Shown: positions 8,710-17,344 of the stretch, piece after piece
Layout of the letters: each line of letters begins with the position of its first letter
Numbering within the stretch: the first letter of the stretch is position 1
Program-made: the position numbers and the translations under genes
Notes under the pieces: model-generated
What the model saw: only the letters and a program-made list of their open reading frames with translations
Database searches by the model: none
What the model was told of the DNA's origin: nothing
Source of the DNA: Crenothrix polyspora
GTDB lineage: Bacteria; Pseudomonadota; Gammaproteobacteria; Methylococcales; Methylomonadaceae
DNA: 27,493 bases
NCBI GenBank assembly: GCA_945903675.1
Contig: CAMDOP010000009.1
Coordinates: 1 to 27,493 of the forward strand
Direction: 5' to 3'

Positions 8710-8790
8710 TTTAGTTACGACGACAAATTAACTTTTATCAACCTGTTTTAACTAAACAGCCACCCGCTTAAGTGGTTGCTTGTTTAGTTA
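8710..8790 (+). promoter_or_regulatory. three-arm inverted-repeat structure between flgF and flgG
   Basis: TTTAGTTA occurs at 8710-8717 and again at 8783-8790, with its complement TAACTAAA between them at 8749-8756. The middle arm can pair with either outer arm but not both. The downstream pairing is stronger: 10 bp (8749-8758 with 8781-8790) plus an inner GCCAC/GTGGT helix (8759-8763 with 8772-8776, one wobble). It ends 31 nt before the flgG ATG. No U-run follows, so it is not a classical terminator; an attenuator, a processing site or a transcript-stabilising hairpin are options. Confidence 0.45.
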
Positions 8791-8821
8791 TGATGGCACT
8801 AATAAAAACAAGGTAAAAAAA

Positions 8822-9610
8822 ATGATACGATCACTTTGGATTGCAAAATCAGGCTTAGAAGCCCAGCAACTAAACATGGATGTAATTACCAATAATCTTG
8901 CTAACGTAAGCACCAATGGCTTTAAAAAGTCACGAGCCATATTTGAAGACACTCTCTATCAAACCATTCGTCAACCAGGCGCCCAATCATCAATGCAAAA
9001 CACTCAGTTACCCTCTGGCTTACAACTGGGTACGGGTGTAAGACCTGTTGCAACAGAGCGCCTATTCTTACAAGGAAGTTTACAACAAACAGGTAATGCT
9101 AAAGATCTAGCCATCCAAGGCCCTGGCTTTTTTCAGGTAATCATGCCAGATGGTAACACTGGCTATACGCGTGATGGCTCTTTTCAAACAGATAGCCAAG
9201 GCCGATTAGTGACCTCTAGTGGCTATCAAGTTATGCCAGAAGTTATCGTCCCACTTGATGCAACTAGTTTTACAGTGTCAAGAGATGGCATTGTTAGCAT
9301 TACCCAGCAAGGTAATATAAACCCTGTTCAAATTGGTTCTATTGAATTAGCAAATTTCATTAATCCACCTGGATTAGAGGCAAGAGGTCAAAATCTCTAC
9401 GTTGAAACCGCCGCCTCAGGCCCAGCTAATTTGAATAAACCAGATAGCAATGGCATAGGTTATTTAGCGCAGAAAAGCGTTGAAACCTCAAATGTCAGTG
9501 CTGTTGAGGAGATGACCAATATGATTCAAACACAACGTGCATACGAATTAAATAGTAAAGCGGTAACAACCTCCGATCAAATGTTACAAAAACTCGCGCA
9601 ACTCGGATAA
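8822..9610 (+). CDS. flgG: distal rod protein FlgG
   Basis: FlgG forms the distal rod that crosses peptidoglycan and the P and L rings. From the ATG at 8822 it reads MIRSLWIAKSGLEAQQ, the standard FlgG start, and is 262 aa (E. coli 260). An upstream in-frame TTG at 8780 would add 14 residues that run into the flgF-flgG hairpin, and is rejected. AAGG lies about 8 nt before the chosen ATG. Signature segments: DVITNNLANVSTNGFKKSRA (about 20-39) and the C-terminal SNVSAVEEMTNMIQTQRAYE. Confidence 0.96.
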   Translation: MIRSLWIAKSGLEAQQLNMDVITNNLANVSTNGFKKSRAIFEDTLYQTIRQPGAQSSMQNTQLPSGLQLGTGVRPVATERLFLQGSLQQTGNAKDLAIQGPGFFQVIMPDGNTGYTRDGSFQTDSQGRLVTSSGYQVMPEVIVPLDATSFTVSRDGIVSITQQGNINPVQIGSIELANFINPPGLEARGQNLYVETAASGPANLNKPDSNGIGYLAQKSVETSNVSAVEEMTNMIQTQRAYELNSKAVTTSDQMLQKLAQLG

Positions 9611-9614
9611 ATAA

Positions 9615-10265
9615 ATGTTACGGATCAATGCCCTAGCGCTCCTAAGTCTATTTATAGCAGCCTGTAATATACAGCCGTCCTCTATAATTCCTTATTCGAC
9701 TTCAGCCCTACCTGTTAAAGCAAATACCCAGAGCCAAAATGGCGCCATTTTTCAAGCGCAATCTTATAAACCCTTATTTGAAAACTATAGAGCCAGAGCA
9801 GTAGGTGATGTGTTAACTATTGTAATTAGTGAAAAAATATCTGCAGATAAGGCCAACTCAAGTTCAGATAATAAATCCAGCTCGATTAATGCGAAGCTAA
9901 CTTCATTCTTTGGTTTAGCTTCTCCCAGCATGCAAGCAGTTCAGAGTAACGACTTACAATCTAAAGGCAACAATGCAGGTAGTGCTAGCTATAACTTTGC
10001 GGGCACTATCGGGGCTACCGTACTTGAAGTTCGACCTAATGGTGATTTAGTGGTTAGCGGAGAAAAACGAATCGGTATGGATAAAGGCACCGAATTTATT
10101 CGTATTTCAGGCGTAGTGGTGCCGATAATGATGGATCAAGGTAATTCGATATTGTCAACCAAGCTGGCAGATGCTAGGGTTGAATATCGCACCAACTCCC
10201 AAATTGATCAAGCCGAACTACTAAAGTCCTTTGGACGCTTCTTTTCAGCATTCTTATTTTTATGA
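9615..10265 (+). CDS. flgH: L-ring lipoprotein FlgH
   Basis: FlgH is the outer-membrane lipoprotein that forms the L ring. The signal peptide ends in the lipobox FIAAC with Cys17 as the lipidated residue. The family pattern follows: AVGDVLTIVISEKISADKA, then TVLEVRPNGDLVVSGEKRI, GTEFIRISGVV, and the C-terminal LADARVEYRTNSQIDQAE and RFF. Length of 216 aa is normal. It starts 4 nt after flgG and ends in an ATGA overlap with flgI, so the two ring genes are coupled. Confidence 0.94.
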   Translation: MLRINALALLSLFIAACNIQPSSIIPYSTSALPVKANTQSQNGAIFQAQSYKPLFENYRARAVGDVLTIVISEKISADKANSSSDNKSSSINAKLTSFFGLASPSMQAVQSNDLQSKGNNAGSASYNFAGTIGATVLEVRPNGDLVVSGEKRIGMDKGTEFIRISGVVVPIMMDQGNSILSTKLADARVEYRTNSQIDQAELLKSFGRFFSAFLFL

Positions 10266-11335
10266 GATTCCCGGCTTCGTATTTTATTGCTATTAAGTTT
10301 TTTATTAGCACTGCACTCATAATTCTCCCTACTACTGCACATCCTGACCGAATCAAAGATTTAATTAATATTCAGGGCGTTAGAACCAATCAGGTCATGG
10401 GTTATGGTTTGGTTGTAGGGTTAGAAGGCACTGGTGATCAATCAAGCACTACCAGTATCGCTAACAACTCAGTGCTGAATATGCTTCAGCAACTGGGCTT
10501 GAATATGCCACTAGCCAATAGCCAAAATTATAGACTTAGAAATGTCGCAGCGGTCATGGTGACGGGTATTTTGGAGCCTTTTGCTCAACCAGGTCAGCTT
10601 TTTGATGTCACTGCCGCTTCTATAGGTACAGCCACAAGCTTAAAAGGCGGAACGCTACTCATGACCGCTTTGAAAGGTGCTGATGGCCAGATTTATGCCA
10701 TGGCGCAAGGCAATATTACTTCAACTCAATCTCTACAAGCTACCTCAGGTCATTTAGCAAATACAGTTAAAACACCGATGATAATTAACAATGGTGCAAC
10801 GGTTGAACGTTCCGTGGCTAATGAACTAAGCAATGACAATGAAATGGTATTGGAGCTTAAAAATAACGATTTCACAACAGCGGGCAGAATTGTTGACGCC
10901 ATTAATATGCACTTTCGTTCCCCTATTGCGCTAGCAAAAAATTCAAAAGTTATTAAACTAAAGCCACCCCTTAATCTTAGTGACCAAGTTGCTTTTCTTG
11001 GTGAGATAGAGTCTTTAGAGGTGCGTGTTGAAACATCATCACCTAAAGTCGTTCTTAATGAGAAAACTGGATCTATTGTAATTAATCAAAAAGTTATACT
11101 AGATGCTTGTGCCGTAACCATAGGCAATATTTCGGTCATCGTCAGTGCAGACCCCATTCAGGTTAAATCAATACCCCCACCTAAAGGTAAATTAACAGTC
11201 GTACAGCCCGGCGTACTTTTAATTGATGTTGTTAACGCACTCAATGGTATTGGAGCCACTCCTCAAGATTTAATTGTCATTCTTCAATCAATGAAGACTG
11301 CGGGAGCCTTGCATGCTGAAATTGAGATTATTTAA
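10262..11335 (+). CDS. flgI: P-ring protein FlgI
   Basis: FlgI forms the P ring in the peptidoglycan layer with the help of the chaperone FlgA. An N-terminal Sec signal (hydrophobic segment about 9-24, cleavage probably after TTAHP or nearby) is followed by the family opening RIKDLINIQGVRTNQVMGYG and GLVVGLEGTGDQS. The C-terminal half holds ATPQDLIVILQSMKTAGALH. At 357 aa it is standard. The start overlaps the flgH stop, and the stop directly abuts the flgJ ATG. Confidence 0.95.
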   Translation: MRFPASYFIAIKFFISTALIILPTTAHPDRIKDLINIQGVRTNQVMGYGLVVGLEGTGDQSSTTSIANNSVLNMLQQLGLNMPLANSQNYRLRNVAAVMVTGILEPFAQPGQLFDVTAASIGTATSLKGGTLLMTALKGADGQIYAMAQGNITSTQSLQATSGHLANTVKTPMIINNGATVERSVANELSNDNEMVLELKNNDFTTAGRIVDAINMHFRSPIALAKNSKVIKLKPPLNLSDQVAFLGEIESLEVRVETSSPKVVLNEKTGSIVINQKVILDACAVTIGNISVIVSADPIQVKSIPPPKGKLTVVQPGVLLIDVVNALNGIGATPQDLIVILQSMKTAGALHAEIEII

Positions 11336-12277
11336 ATGAATCATTCAGCCTCATCGAATTCATTAGCCATAGATGCGAATGGCTTAGCTTATTTACATAA
11401 TTTAGACGCACAAAAATCCCCTGAAGCATTAAAAGAGGCTGCTAAACAGTTTGAAGCATTGTTAATCAATATGATGTTGAAATCTATGCGTGAAGCAACA
11501 CCGAAAAGTGAATTGTTTGAAAGTAATGCTAATTCACTATATAGCTCAATGTATGACCAACAATTGAGCCAAATACTGTCTGAAAAAGGCATGGGCTTTG
11601 CTGACATGTTCTTAGCACAATTAAATAAAACCAATCCCCAGCCTCAATTGTCTGAACACCAGTCTGCTGGTGCACACACTGTATCGCAACCAAACAATAA
11701 CTTGAATAGCGAAGCAAGAGCAAAAATCACAGCATTTAATGCAAACCTATTAAAAAATAATTATCAAGCTGATCAACTTTCAAATTATTCAACCCAACAT
11801 AAAAATAACAATACTTCTTCTGTTGTAGAAACGTTTGTAGACCATTTATTACCTTATGCACAGATGGTCCAAAAATCGATAGGGATCCCTGCTAGCCATA
11901 TACTAGGTCAGGCTGCTATTGAAAGCGGCTGGGGGCAGCATGTCATAACCATGCCAGATGGTCGTTCTAGTTATAACTTTTTCGGCATCAAAGCGACTAA
12001 TGGTTGGAAAGGCCAATTTGTAGACGTTATCACCACGGAATACGTTGACGGCTTACCCCAAAAGACTTCTTCACGTTTTAGAGCCTATGCGTCCGAAGCA
12101 GAAGCCTTCTCCGACTATGCCTCGTTTTTAAATAATAATCCTCGTTACCAGCAAGTTATTGCTAATAGTAACAACCCACTCACTTTCGCACACGAATTAA
12201 GCGTCGCAGGCTACGCCACCGACCCAGCTTATAGTAGCAAATTAATTAATGTCATCAATAAAATCCAATCAAGTTAA
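11336..12277 (+). CDS. flgJ: two-domain FlgJ: rod cap plus peptidoglycan hydrolase
   Basis: The N-terminal part (about 25-95; AAKQFEALLINMMLKSMREA and SLYSSMYDQQLSQIL) is the rod-capping domain. The C-terminal part (about 160-313) is a glucosaminidase-type hydrolase that opens the wall for the rod. The motif HILGQAAIESGWGQ places the catalytic Glu at 196, followed by SYNFFGIKA and GWKG. The full two-domain form is typical of beta- and gammaproteobacteria; many other bacteria have only the cap. There is no spacer from flgI, and the 79-nt gap to flgK contains a sigma-28-type promoter. Confidence 0.95.
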   Translation: MNHSASSNSLAIDANGLAYLHNLDAQKSPEALKEAAKQFEALLINMMLKSMREATPKSELFESNANSLYSSMYDQQLSQILSEKGMGFADMFLAQLNKTNPQPQLSEHQSAGAHTVSQPNNNLNSEARAKITAFNANLLKNNYQADQLSNYSTQHKNNNTSSVVETFVDHLLPYAQMVQKSIGIPASHILGQAAIESGWGQHVITMPDGRSSYNFFGIKATNGWKGQFVDVITTEYVDGLPQKTSSRFRAYASEAEAFSDYASFLNNNPRYQQVIANSNNPLTFAHELSVAGYATDPAYSSKLINVINKIQSS

Positions 12278-12283
12278 ATTTAC

Positions 12284-12310
12284 TTTAGTTTTATAAAAAT
12301 TAGCCGTAAA
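12284..12310 (+). promoter_or_regulatory. sigma-28 (FliA) type promoter for flgK-flgL
   Basis: TTTAGTTT (12284-12291), an 11-nt spacer, and GCCGTAAA (12303-12310) match the FliA consensus TAAAGTTT-N11-GCCGATAA at 6/8 and 6/8. It lies 46 nt before the flgK ATG. The same layout recurs before flgM and fliC. Confidence 0.65.
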
Positions 12311-12356
12311 TAATATTAATACTAACTAAAGTTTTACAAATCATTAAGGAAAGGTC

Positions 12357-13988
12357 ATGAGTGATGCATTATCAATAGGACTAACTGCTTTAGTAGCAGC
12401 TCAAACTGGTATTAATACCACAAGTAATAATATTGCCAATGCCTCAACAATTGGCTACTCCCGTCAAAGTGTTATTCAAAATGAAAATATTTCAAGTACA
12501 GGCACGCAAGTAACAGATATACAGAGAATTTATGATAATTTTCTAGCGAGCCAAAAACTGTCGGCTCAATCCTCATACAGTCAACTGCAAGCACAAAGTG
12601 CTCAACTACAGAAAATTACTTCGATGCTAAGCGATCCTTCTGCTGGCATAGCCGCAAACATGCAAAGTTTTTTTAGTAGCTTGCAAGCCATTTCAATTAC
12701 TCCGAATGATCCGACATCAAGACAGTCTTTTTTAAGCAACGCGGACACCTTGGTTTCGAGTTTTAACGATGCCCAAACCGTCGTTGATGGCATTAGCAAA
12801 GATGTGAATACACAAATTAGTAATAGTGTTAATAATATCAATACCATTGCAAAACAAATTGCCTCATTAAATAGTTCAATTTTCAATGCGAAACAATCAG
12901 CTAATCCCGGCACCGCCAATTCGATGCTAGATTCACGAGATACCTTACTTGCGGATTTAAGTAAGATAATACAAGTTAAAGTGGTTGCTAATGGCAATTC
13001 CACGAATATATTTATTGGCAATGGTCAGCCGTTAGTGATGGGATCAAGTTTTAACCAATTAGATACGATAGCGTCAAGCACTAACCCCAACAATATTGAG
13101 GTTGCGTTTAATATTAATGGTAATAAAACACCTATATCGCAAAATAATTTATCGGGCGGGACATTAACGGGCTTAATCACCTTTCGCAACAATACCTTGC
13201 CTACGGTACAAAATGCTATAGGTCGAATAGCTTTAGGCTTGGCTAGCAGTATGAATACCATAAATACTACAGGTAAGACCCTAAATGGATCTACTGGAGC
13301 TAAACTATTTACAGTGCCAGAGATTCAAGTTGATGCACATTCAGCTAATACTGGAACCGCAAAAATCGACGTGACTTATGGTGATATTTCTAAGATAAGC
13401 ACCAGCGACTATAGCTTGCAGAAAGTTGCAGAGGGTAAATACAATCTAATCCGTATTTCTGACAATACCCTATTAAGGTCGGGAACTCCCACAGAAATTA
13501 ACACAGCGGCTGCTATAGAAGGTTTAAACATTAGCTTCCTTCCTGCTGAAACAAATGTGAGTATAGGTGATCAGTTTACCATTAGGCCCACGGCTAATGT
13601 GGCTGGAGGTTTGTCGCTAGCTATTACTGATGTTAACGCTATTGCCGCAGCCTCTAGCACCGGCGCAGTTGGAGACAATAGTAATGTTTTAAAAATGATT
13701 GCCTTACAAACTAACAAAACAACATTAGCTAAAGGATCTTTAAGCCTTACCGACGCTTATGCAAACATGGTCGGTGATGTAGGCTCAAAATCTCAGGCGC
13801 TTATCTCAACAAGCACGACTGCCAATGCTGTTTTAAAGCAAGCATCAAACGCTTTAGATAGCGTGGCCGGTGTTAATTTAGATGAAGAAGCTGCAAATTT
13901 ACTTAAATATCAACAAGCTTATCAAGCGGCAGGTAAATTAATCGCTGCGTCCAAATTGATGTTTGATACATTATTTAATATAGCATAG
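12357..13988 (+). CDS. flgK: hook-filament junction protein FlgK (HAP1)
   Basis: FlgK is the first junction protein between hook and filament. The N-terminus (LSIGLTALVAAQTGINTTSNNIANAS, split over about 5-30, then GYSRQ) and the C-terminus (DEEAANLLKYQQAYQAAGKL and ASKLMFDTLF) are classic. Length 543 aa is close to the E. coli protein (547 aa). AAGGAAAGG lies just before the ATG. It follows the promoter at 12284 and is 11 nt upstream of flgL, so flgK-flgL form a late unit. Confidence 0.95.
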   Translation: MSDALSIGLTALVAAQTGINTTSNNIANASTIGYSRQSVIQNENISSTGTQVTDIQRIYDNFLASQKLSAQSSYSQLQAQSAQLQKITSMLSDPSAGIAANMQSFFSSLQAISITPNDPTSRQSFLSNADTLVSSFNDAQTVVDGISKDVNTQISNSVNNINTIAKQIASLNSSIFNAKQSANPGTANSMLDSRDTLLADLSKIIQVKVVANGNSTNIFIGNGQPLVMGSSFNQLDTIASSTNPNNIEVAFNINGNKTPISQNNLSGGTLTGLITFRNNTLPTVQNAIGRIALGLASSMNTINTTGKTLNGSTGAKLFTVPEIQVDAHSANTGTAKIDVTYGDISKISTSDYSLQKVAEGKYNLIRISDNTLLRSGTPTEINTAAAIEGLNISFLPAETNVSIGDQFTIRPTANVAGGLSLAITDVNAIAAASSTGAVGDNSNVLKMIALQTNKTTLAKGSLSLTDAYANMVGDVGSKSQALISTSTTANAVLKQASNALDSVAGVNLDEEAANLLKYQQAYQAAGKLIAASKLMFDTLFNIA

Positions 13989-13999
13989 GGGTATAAGAA

Positions 14000-15133
14000 A
14001 TGCGCATCAGTACAAATAGTTTTTTTGAATCCTCAAGTAGTCGCATAACTGAATTACAAAGTCAGATTTCAGCGACCTCCGATCAAATTGCATCCGGTAA
14101 AAGATTACTTGATCCATCCAGTGATCCTGTTGCTGCGGCTCAAATAATCGGCGTACAGCAATCTCAAGGTATAAATATACAATTCAGCAAAAACATTACC
14201 TCTATACAAAATAATCTAGGGATTGTTGATACAACACTCTCCGATATAGTAAATAACTTGCAAGGCATACATGATCAAATTATCAGTGCGGGTAATGGTA
14301 TTCTTGCTGACGGTGATAAAGCAGCTATCGCTTTAAATTTACAAGGTTATTACGATCAACTGTTATCACTTTCTAATTCTACTGATACCTCAGGAAACTA
14401 CATCTTTGGTGGTCAAAAAACCGATGCGGCTCCTTTTGTAAAACATGCAACACAAGCAATTATAGCCACAGACATCGTCCGATTAGGCGCATATCAAGTA
14501 AGTGTTGGCGGAAAATTTATCGTTCCAGAATCAAATACTACTTGGCTAGATGCAACCGGCACACCTCTAGCAACAGGCTCTGTATTACTAGCAGGAGAAA
14601 CTTTCTATAGCGCAGAAACAGGATCGCCTGCAACCTATGCTAATGCTCCTTCTGGTTCAGCCACTTTAAAAACAGAAACGATTGAATATAACGGCGGTGA
14701 CACGCAAAACCAGATTCAAATCAATACTTCTCAGCATATAAAGGCAAGTGTATTGGGTTCTGATATGTTTTCAAAAGGCGATATATTTAACAAATTACAA
14801 GCCGCTATAACGGCTTTAAATATGCCTAGCACAACAAATCCAAACTCAGTTCAAAGCTCTGCCTTATCCGATTTGAGCAGTAGCTTCACTACGACATTCG
14901 CAGCGGTATCCATTGCTCAATCATCGGTCGGCACTCGATTAAATAGCTTAGATAGCATTAAGTCAGCAAACGAAAGCATTAATTTACAATTAACCCAGAC
15001 TTTGTCTGGCTTACAAGACACCGACTATAATAAAGCCGTCTCTGATTTAACTAGACAGCAATTTATTTTGCAAGCCGCCCAGAAAACCTTTGCTCAAATT
15101 GGCAGATCAAGTTTGTTTGATTTTATAGCTTAA
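14000..15133 (+). CDS. flgL: hook-filament junction protein FlgL (HAP3)
   Basis: FlgL is the second junction protein and is a flagellin homologue. The N-terminal coiled region (MRISTNSFFESSSSRITELQ; QISATSDQIASGKRLLDPSS at about 23-42) and DPVAAAQI are standard. The C-terminal helix (LTRQQFILQAAQKTFAQIG) matches flagellin-type D0. At 377 aa it is longer than the E. coli protein (317 aa), through a larger central domain. The ATG is preceded by AGGGG at about 9 nt. Confidence 0.93.
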   Translation: MRISTNSFFESSSSRITELQSQISATSDQIASGKRLLDPSSDPVAAAQIIGVQQSQGINIQFSKNITSIQNNLGIVDTTLSDIVNNLQGIHDQIISAGNGILADGDKAAIALNLQGYYDQLLSLSNSTDTSGNYIFGGQKTDAAPFVKHATQAIIATDIVRLGAYQVSVGGKFIVPESNTTWLDATGTPLATGSVLLAGETFYSAETGSPATYANAPSGSATLKTETIEYNGGDTQNQIQINTSQHIKASVLGSDMFSKGDIFNKLQAAITALNMPSTTNPNSVQSSALSDLSSSFTTTFAAVSIAQSSVGTRLNSLDSIKSANESINLQLTQTLSGLQDTDYNKAVSDLTRQQFILQAAQKTFAQIGRSSLFDFIA

Positions 15134-15440
15134 GAAGCTTTTAAAAGCCTCAACACAGTGTCTTTAGTCGTTTTTTACGCGGCTAAAGACGCACTCTCTA
15201 TATCTATCTGTGACGTTTCACCCTATTACATTAATTACTGTAATTCGCTATACTGACGTATAATTTTGTTTAAGGACAGCATCTTATCTTTGATGATAGG
15301 ACTGGGTATCCAAGCACTGCTTTTTACTTATTGCTAAGATAGTTATTTTTCGACTAAAGAATCAGCTCTACATTTAATCGGAAAGCCTCAAAGCAACCCT
15401 CTAAAATATCAGTGCATCATCAATCATTACAGGTGATTTT
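15134..15440. other. flgL-flgA spacer with hairpins and a long possible leader
   Basis: No gene is visible in 307 nt. Besides the palindromes at 15137-15190, there is a perfect TATAAT at 15259-15264 without a convincing -35 box at 17 nt, which could start a leader of about 170 nt before flgA. I compared this leader by eye with the cyclic-di-GMP (GEMM-I), preQ1 and cobalamin riboswitch cores and found no match. Confidence 0.4.
15137..15190 (+). terminator. palindrome plus stem-loop just after flgL
   Basis: Four nt after the flgL stop is the perfect palindrome GCTTTTAAAAGC (15137-15148). It is followed by an 11-bp stem (GTCTTTAGTCG 15160-15170 with CGGCTAAAGAC 15180-15190, one G-T wobble). The T-run is in the loop rather than after the stem, so intrinsic termination is possible but not classical. 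Confidence 0.4.
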
Positions 15441-16124
15441 ATGTATATGCTGATAGTAATGTCTGCATTGTTATTTTTTTGCACTAATTCAGTCGCCACC
15501 GAAATCAACGACAGCCCCTACCTTATAGAAGCAGCAACTCGTTACTTAAAATCATTGCCCGATATCAATAGTGATGCACATTTTAAAATAATGATTCCCC
15601 TCACCGCTCAAAAAAATAATCATTGCAAGGATCTGAAATTTTCTTTACTCAGCAAAAATACTCAGGGCAACAGTTTTCGCCTAGAAGTTTTTTGTGACGA
15701 CGCAAACTCTTGGCAAAGTATTTTCAATACTTACATCATTAATCAAAAAAAATATTATGTTGCTGCCCATGATCTAGAAGAAGGTAAAGTCATATCTGAC
15801 GCGGACATTGCTGTATTACACGAGCATAATGCTTTGCTATCAACCGCTATCATCTCTAATAAAGAAAAAATTTTAGGCCTTACCGTTCTTAAGGCCATAC
15901 AAAAAGGTAACGCGTTTCTAAGATCTGACCTAAAGTCAGCTAGAGGTCTAATGATGGGGCAACCGATAAAAATTATCAGTCGTGGCAAGGGTTTCCAAAT
16001 CACTAATCAAGGAAAATTACTCAATAATCCGACCAACGGCCAATTTGCACGCGTAGAAACCTCTTCAAAAAAACTGGTTACCGGAATTGTAGAAGGGACT
16101 AGCGTTGTGGATATTTTAAATTAA
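15441..16124 (+). CDS. flgA: P-ring assembly chaperone FlgA
   Basis: FlgA is a periplasmic chaperone for FlgI. A signal peptide (residues 1 to about 19, cleavage near SVA-TE) precedes a variable domain. The C-terminal SAF-type domain (about 110-227) contains YYVAAHDLEEGKVISDADIA, ILGLTVLKAIQKGNAFLRSD, and the end pattern GMMGQ-like plus IVEGTSVVDI. AGGTGA sits about 5 nt before the ATG. Here flgA follows flgL and heads flgA-flgM-flgN, whereas in enteric bacteria it is divergent from flgB. Confidence 0.9.
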   Translation: MYMLIVMSALLFFCTNSVATEINDSPYLIEAATRYLKSLPDINSDAHFKIMIPLTAQKNNHCKDLKFSLLSKNTQGNSFRLEVFCDDANSWQSIFNTYIINQKKYYVAAHDLEEGKVISDADIAVLHEHNALLSTAIISNKEKILGLTVLKAIQKGNAFLRSDLKSARGLMMGQPIKIISRGKGFQITNQGKLLNNPTNGQFARVETSSKKLVTGIVEGTSVVDILN

Positions 16125-16138
16125 TATTTAAATCGCCT

Positions 16139-16165
16139 TAAAGTTTTTAACATAACAGTCGTTAA
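16139..16165 (+). promoter_or_regulatory. sigma-28 (FliA) type promoter for flgM-flgN
   Basis: A perfect -35 element TAAAGTTT (16139-16146), an 11-nt spacer and GTCGTTAA (16158-16165, 6/8) lie 42 nt before the flgM ATG. A FliA-driven flgM gives the usual feedback in which the sigma factor makes more of its own inhibitor. Confidence 0.68.
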
Positions 16166-16207
16166 TTTAAGTAAGATATGTAATATACCAACCCAGTAGG
16201 CAAGAAC

Positions 16208-16513
16208 ATGAAAGTTGAAAGCTCTATTAACAATGCTAATATACAAATTAGCAACAAGACTACAGATCGAGTCAGTAAATCTTTGGATAGTAGCGAACCT
16301 AATGCTGAGACACACAGCAATGTCCAGCTATCAGATTATTTGAAGTTACAAAAAATCAACCCTGACTCAACCACTTCATTCAATGCGGCTAAAGTTCAAG
16401 AAATAAAAACCGCTATTGCTGAAGGTCGATATCAAGTCAGCACTAAAGCCATTACTGAAAGTTTACTGACGACTGCTCGTGACATTTTAAAATCACAACA
16501 ACATCTTAAATAA
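16208..16513 (+). CDS. flgM: anti-sigma-28 factor FlgM
   Basis: FlgM binds FliA until the hook-basal body is complete and is then exported. The FliA-binding C-terminal half carries the family pattern: KVQEIKTAIAEGRYQVST (about 62-79) then ESLLTTARDIL. Length 101 aa is typical. The N-terminal half is polar and probably disordered, as in known FlgM proteins. It has its own sigma-28-type promoter and is 3 nt upstream of flgN. Confidence 0.93.
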   Translation: MKVESSINNANIQISNKTTDRVSKSLDSSEPNAETHSNVQLSDYLKLQKINPDSTTSFNAAKVQEIKTAIAEGRYQVSTKAITESLLTTARDILKSQQHLK

Positions 16514-16516
16514 GTC

Positions 16517-16975
16517 ATGTCTATAAACTTAGCGCTTTTTAATCAAGACCTACTACATGAAATTAGTCTCATGGAACAATTTCTGGACCTTGTAATAAAA
16601 GAACAATCTATATTGACATCAAACGACATAGACGCTTTAGAGAATTTGTTACCAGTAAAATCAGATTTAATGAGTGCATTATTGATAGTCAATAATAACC
16701 GATTATCAAGTTTGGCTAAGCTTGGTTTTCCTGATAAAAACTCAAGCATGGCTCTTTTAATAAAGCAATCTAGCAATGTGCTACTCGAACAATATTGGCA
16801 GCAGCTTATTAATATTGGTACTCAAGCAGATGAGATTAATAAAAATAACGGCTATATTGTTAACGGTCTTTTCTCCACGAATCAAAACACCTTAGCTTTT
16901 TTACAAGGTAAAAACATGAATGTACTTTATGGCCCCGACGGACATAACACGGCACATTCGACCTTACGCACTTAA
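16517..16975 (+). CDS. flgN: FlgK/FlgL export chaperone FlgN
   Basis: FlgN is the cytoplasmic chaperone that escorts FlgK and FlgL to the export gate. It is 152 aa and predicted mostly helical: an N-terminal helix with a run of acidic and hydrophobic residues (LLHEISLMEQFLDLVIKEQ), a central polar part, and the C-terminal GYIVNGLF and LYGPDG, the latter common in gammaproteobacterial FlgN. Its position directly after flgM agrees. Overall sequence conservation in this family is low. Confidence 0.87.
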   Translation: MSINLALFNQDLLHEISLMEQFLDLVIKEQSILTSNDIDALENLLPVKSDLMSALLIVNNNRLSSLAKLGFPDKNSSMALLIKQSSNVLLEQYWQQLINIGTQADEINKNNGYIVNGLFSTNQNTLAFLQGKNMNVLYGPDGHNTAHSTLRT

Positions 16976-17344
16976 ACATTCATCTACAGCACTATAACTT
17001 CTGTCATTGCTCTGAAAAACAGCTAAAGCTGTTTAATTCCAAACCTTATTAATAACAGTGATGCTCTGCGTGGGATACAACCCTAGACACTCTGGAGCAA
17101 CTCGCCAAAGACTTAATGCCTCTCAACCTTAATCTGCAGACTGTCTGCTAGCCGCCTATCGATGAAACTAGTGACTAGTAAGCCAGTGAGCTGTCCTGTT
17201 CTGCCTTTGCACGCTCTATTAATACCCAAGTTACTAGCCTATTTTTATCCTTAGCTGTTTTCAAAAGCCTTCGGACTGATCCATAGAACAAAGTGACGCT
17301 ACGTTACAGCCTATAATTTAGTCACCAGCGCCTAGCAGCGTTGC
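16976..17344. other. non-coding spacer after flgN with repeat remnants
   Basis: No intact gene is visible in 369 nt. It contains a hairpin element at 17006-17042 that is also found after motB. At about 17333-17385, running into the 3' end of the next minus-strand gene, it shows partial similarity to the beginning of the motB-downstream repeat (CGTTGCTT, then AGC-ACCG-AGGTT-TTGG in the same order). The rest shows only short open frames interrupted by stops. Confidence 0.4.
17006..17042 (+). repeat. short palindromic repeat, copy A
   Basis: AAACAGCT-AA-AGCTGTTT (17017-17034) is a perfect 8-bp hairpin with a 2-nt loop. With its flanks (ATTGC before, TCCAA after) it is a diverged copy of the right half of the element at 25889-25945. 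It lies 30 nt after flgN and may also mark the 3' end of that transcript. Confidence 0.6.

Noticed and set aside
8780..8821. Upstream TTG start adding 14 residues to FlgG
   Set aside because: The extension runs through the right arm of the hairpin. MIRSLWIAKSGL at 8822 is the standard FlgG start and has AAGG in front of it.
12602..13021. 139-codon open frame on the minus strand opposite flgK
   Set aside because: flgK is fully supported in this region; the antisense frame has no ribosome site and no protein-family features, so it is a codon-bias shadow.
15259..15440. Cyclic-di-GMP, preQ1 or cobalamin riboswitch before flgA
   Set aside because: A segment with GGAAAGCCTCAAAGC looks superficially like part of a GEMM-I core, but the receptor loop and second conserved stem are missing, and the other two cores do not fit either.
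17090..17160. Possible fragment of a decayed gene (LEQLAKDLMPLNL in one frame)
   Set aside because: Only about 27 codons between stops, no recognisable family and no supporting similarity on either side.
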